A stretch of DNA of 36,389 nucleotides, from assembly GCA_035512595.1 (NCBI GenBank), contig DATKDU010000274.1:1-36389 (forward strand). The letters are read 5' to 3'. Within the stretch, counting starts at the first letter, position 1. The number at the start of each line of letters is the position of its first letter. This document shows, piece after piece, positions 34,256 through 36,389 of the stretch. The stretch is from DATKDU01 sp035512595 (GTDB taxonomy: Bacteria > Planctomycetota > Planctomycetia > Pirellulales > Pirellulaceae). A program made the translations under genes and the position numbers. A model generated the notes under the pieces. That model ran no database searches, was not told the DNA's origin, and saw nothing but the letters and a program-made list of their open reading frames with translations.

Positions 34256-34447
34256 ATGGCCGTTCCCAAAAGGCGTCATTCCAACTCCCGCACCGGCAAG
34301 CGCCGCGCCCACCACGCCATAACCCCCAAGCAGCTTTCCTACTGCCCCAAGTGCTCGACGGCAGTGCCGCAGCACGTCGTCTGCCCCAACTGCGGGTACT
34401 ACATGGGGCGGGTGATGGTGGAGACGGAAGAGGCGGGGAAGAAATAG
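34256..34447 (+). CDS. rpmF: Large ribosomal subunit protein bL32
   Basis: The 63-residue protein MAVPKRRHSNSRTGKRRAHH then ITPKQLSYCPKCS is a standard bL32, with a zinc ribbon formed by CPKC (about residues 33-36) and CPNC (about 46-49). It belongs to the exit-tunnel side of the large subunit. Length and start agree with the family. As in many bacteria it precedes fatty-acid synthesis genes, here fabD directly. Confidence 0.97.
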   Translation: MAVPKRRHSNSRTGKRRAHHAITPKQLSYCPKCSTAVPQHVVCPNCGYYMGRVMVETEEAGKK

Positions 34448-34494
34448 CCGGCGCGAAGCCACCAATTGACTCTCCATCCTGAGAGGTCCTCGTC

Positions 34495-35406
34495 GTGTCA
34501 CGCCCCGCCTTTCTGTTCCCCGGGCAGGGAGCCCAGACGGTCGGCATGGGACGCCAGCTCAGCGAGTCGCTGCCGGCGGCGCGGCAGATCTATGACCGGG
34601 CAAATGAACTTCTCGGCTACGATCTGGCGGCGATCTGCAGCGAAGGTCCGGCCGAAAAGCTCGACTCGACCGTGTACAGCCAGCCGGCACTTTTCGTCAC
34701 CAGCCTGGCCGCACTGGAGTGGCTGAAGGCCAACAAGCCGGAGGTGGTGGACTCTGCCGCTGCTGCCGCGGGACTCAGCCTGGGGGAATACACGGCACTC
34801 GTTTTTGCCGGCGTGATGACTTTCGAGGACGGCCTCCGCGTCGTGCAGAAGCGAGGGGAAGCGATGCAGGACGCGGCAGATGCCACGCCCAGCGGCATGG
34901 TCAGCATCCTCGGCCTCGAGCGCGACAAAATCGAACAGCTATGCAACGAAGCCCGCGCCCCGGGCGAAGTCTTGCAAATCGCCAACCTGCTCTGCCCCGG
35001 CAACATCGTCGTCTCGGGGCACAAGGGGCCTTGCGCGAAAGTCGCCGAGTTGGCGAATGCGGCCGGCGCGATGAAGACCATTCCGCTGTCCGTCGCCGGT
35101 GCGTTCCACACGCCGATCATGCAGCCCGCGGTCGAGCGGCTCACCGCGGCACTCGCCGGCGTGAACCTGCAAAAGCCGCGGATTCCCGTCGTTTCCAACG
35201 TCGATGCTCAGCCGCACGATGATCCGGAAGAAATTCGCGAGCTGCTGGTCAAGCAGCTCGTCTCTCCGGTCCGCTGGGAAGATTCGCAGCGGTGGCTGCT
35301 CGCCCAGGGCTACGCCCCGCACTGGGAAATCGGCCCGGGGCGCGTGCTGCGGGGATTGCTGAAGCGGATGGAGCGGAAGGCAGAAGCGGACGGGGTGGAG
35401 TGTTAA
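34495..35406 (+). CDS. fabD: Malonyl-CoA:ACP transacylase
   Basis: The 303-residue protein has FPGQGAQTVGMG at residues 8-19, the nucleophile Ser95 in GLSLGEYTAL, Arg120 (QKRGEAM) that binds the malonyl carboxylate and His205 in GAFHTPIM. It loads malonyl groups onto acyl carrier protein for fatty-acid chain extension in the cytoplasm. The start is a GTG at 34495, with GAGAGG upstream at suitable spacing. It is 47 bases after rpmF and 76 bases before fabG. Confidence 0.96.
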   Translation: MSRPAFLFPGQGAQTVGMGRQLSESLPAARQIYDRANELLGYDLAAICSEGPAEKLDSTVYSQPALFVTSLAALEWLKANKPEVVDSAAAAAGLSLGEYTALVFAGVMTFEDGLRVVQKRGEAMQDAADATPSGMVSILGLERDKIEQLCNEARAPGEVLQIANLLCPGNIVVSGHKGPCAKVAELANAAGAMKTIPLSVAGAFHTPIMQPAVERLTAALAGVNLQKPRIPVVSNVDAQPHDDPEEIRELLVKQLVSPVRWEDSQRWLLAQGYAPHWEIGPGRVLRGLLKRMERKAEADGVEC

Positions 35407-35482
35407 TAAGTAGTAGGCACACTCCGTGTGCCGTCGCCGCTCGCGGAGCGAGCGGACCACATTGATGGGAGCCCAACGAACC

Positions 35483-36247
35483 ATGTCCGTTTACGATTCC
35501 TTGAAAGTCGATCTCACGGGCCAGACCGCCGTCGTCACCGGCGCCTCGCAGGGGCTGGGGAAAGCCATCGCTCTGGCTCTGGGTAAGAGCGGCGCCAAGG
35601 TGGCCTGCGTCGCCCGGAATGCCGAGAAGCTGAAAGGGACGGTCGAAGAAATTGCCGCGGCCGGCGGTCAGGCGGAGGCCTTTAGCTGCGACGTGAAGGA
35701 GTCTGGGCCCGTCGATGAGCTGATCGACAAGCTGGCCGAGGTCTGGGGGAAGATCGACATTCTGGTCAACAATGCCGGCGTGACGCGGGACACGCTCTTG
35801 CCGCGGATGACCGACGAGGAGTGGGACGACGTGATCGACACGAACCTCCGCGGCTCGTTCCTGTTCGCCCGGGCCTGCTCGCGGCACATGATGCGGGCCC
35901 GCTACGGCCGGATCATCAACATCTCGAGCGTCTCGGGGATCATGGGCAACCCGGGCCAGACGAACTACTCCGCGTCGAAGGCCGGCATCATCGGCTTCAC
36001 CCGCAGCCTGAGCCGCGAACTGGCCGGCCGCAAGGTGACGATCAATGCTGTTTGCCCCGGCTTCATCGAGAGCGACATGACCAAGGCTCTCGGCGAAGTG
36101 ATCCTCGACGAAGTCAAAAAACGGATCCCCGCCAAACGCGTCGGCCTGCCCGAAGACGTCGCGACTTGCGTTCTCTTCCTGGCCAGCCCCGCAGCCTGCT
36201 ACGTGACGGGGCAGGTGCTGACGGTGGATGGGGGGATGACGGGGTAG
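35483..36247 (+). CDS. fabG: 3-oxoacyl-ACP reductase
   Basis: The 254-residue short-chain dehydrogenase has the NADPH loop TGASQGLG (19-26), NNAG (96-99), Asn121, Ser149 (INISSVSG), Tyr162 and Lys166 (NYSASK), and ends VTGQVLTVDGGMTG, all typical of FabG. It reduces beta-ketoacyl-ACP in fatty-acid elongation. The ATG at 35483 gives the normal length; an ATG at 35465 would add six residues. Homologous operons usually continue with acpP, which would lie beyond the window; the 142 bases left hold a palindrome. Confidence 0.95.
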   Translation: MSVYDSLKVDLTGQTAVVTGASQGLGKAIALALGKSGAKVACVARNAEKLKGTVEEIAAAGGQAEAFSCDVKESGPVDELIDKLAEVWGKIDILVNNAGVTRDTLLPRMTDEEWDDVIDTNLRGSFLFARACSRHMMRARYGRIINISSVSGIMGNPGQTNYSASKAGIIGFTRSLSRELAGRKVTINAVCPGFIESDMTKALGEVILDEVKKRIPAKRVGLPEDVATCVLFLASPAACYVTGQVLTVDGGMTG

Positions 36248-36273
36248 GGGACGGAGGTCGGAGGTCAGCGGTC

Positions 36274-36355
36274 GGACACGGATGAAACAGATTGGCACAG
36301 ATCGGTCGCTCGCCGCCGCCGATTTCATCTGTGACGATCTGCGGCATCTGTGTCC
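36274..36355. repeat. Palindromic repeat I (same family as D), copy 2
   Basis: The left arm (36274-36305) differs from the left arm of the 25341 copy at about two positions in 32, and the right arm (36323-36355) is also nearly the same. The loop is different. It is preceded by GGAGGTCGGAGGTCAGCG, similar to the lead-in of repeat A at 3475. Confidence 0.92.
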
Positions 36356-36389
36356 CGGTCTCCTGCACGCTGGTTTTTGGCGCAGACGC

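Overview
The window looks like a chromosomal segment of a planctomycete, probably of the Pirellula or Gemmata side of the phylum. This is judged from high GC content, a secreted-protein N-terminus with the LEDRTLLA motif, a DUF1559 pseudopilin-like protein, a DUF1501 protein, a DUF1598 protein, Calx-beta repeats, a tyrosine-rich SYY-repeat protein and a ceramidase-like secreted protein. No rRNA, tRNA or CRISPR array was seen.

Layout. Positions 1-10.8 kb are mostly core genes: the start of a PQQ-propeller protein, csrA with a leader full of GGA motifs, an LpxL-like acyltransferase, a Rieske protein, a tandem GNAT protein, smc, a FlgI-like HEAT-repeat lipoprotein and a PP2C phosphatase. 10.8-11.66 kb holds the remains of an integrase-type insertion sequence. 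11.66-21.8 kb is the accessory centre of the window. A large surface-protein gene (LEDRTLLA signal at its start, six Calx-beta repeats at its end) appears to be split by a seven-gene operon of about 7.7 kb running from 12.05 to 19.69 kb.

That operon is the most interesting item. It has its own TTGACA/TACATT promoter. Its genes encode a small secreted precursor with a double-glycine-type cleavage motif and eight cysteines, a membrane-tethered C39-like peptidase without an ABC transporter, an alpha/alpha-toroid-like protein with a CxxCH motif, a LolA-like protein with a tail anchor, two GT39/PMT-type glycosyltransferases and a DUF1559 pseudopilin-like protein. I infer a system that makes, glycosylates and trims a Ser/Thr-rich, disulfide-rich exported peptide. 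The precursor gene starts with a (CT)9 tract that could make it phase-variable.

21.8-33.2 kb carries mainly exported enzymes: a D-threonine-aldolase/D-serine-dehydratase-like protein, the SYY protein, DUF1598, DUF1501, an NPP-type phosphodiesterase and a ceramidase-like protein. A WD40 protein and an ADP-ribosylglycohydrolase follow. The window ends with rpmF-fabD-fabG, a fatty-acid synthesis cluster without plsX or fabH.

A second theme is a set of roughly 70-110 bp palindromes scattered through the window. There are about six sequence families. In most of them the long inverted arms are built from short iterated words, around a poorly conserved loop. Nearly all lie between genes, but one sits in frame inside the smc hinge. 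Two families occur twice in this window.
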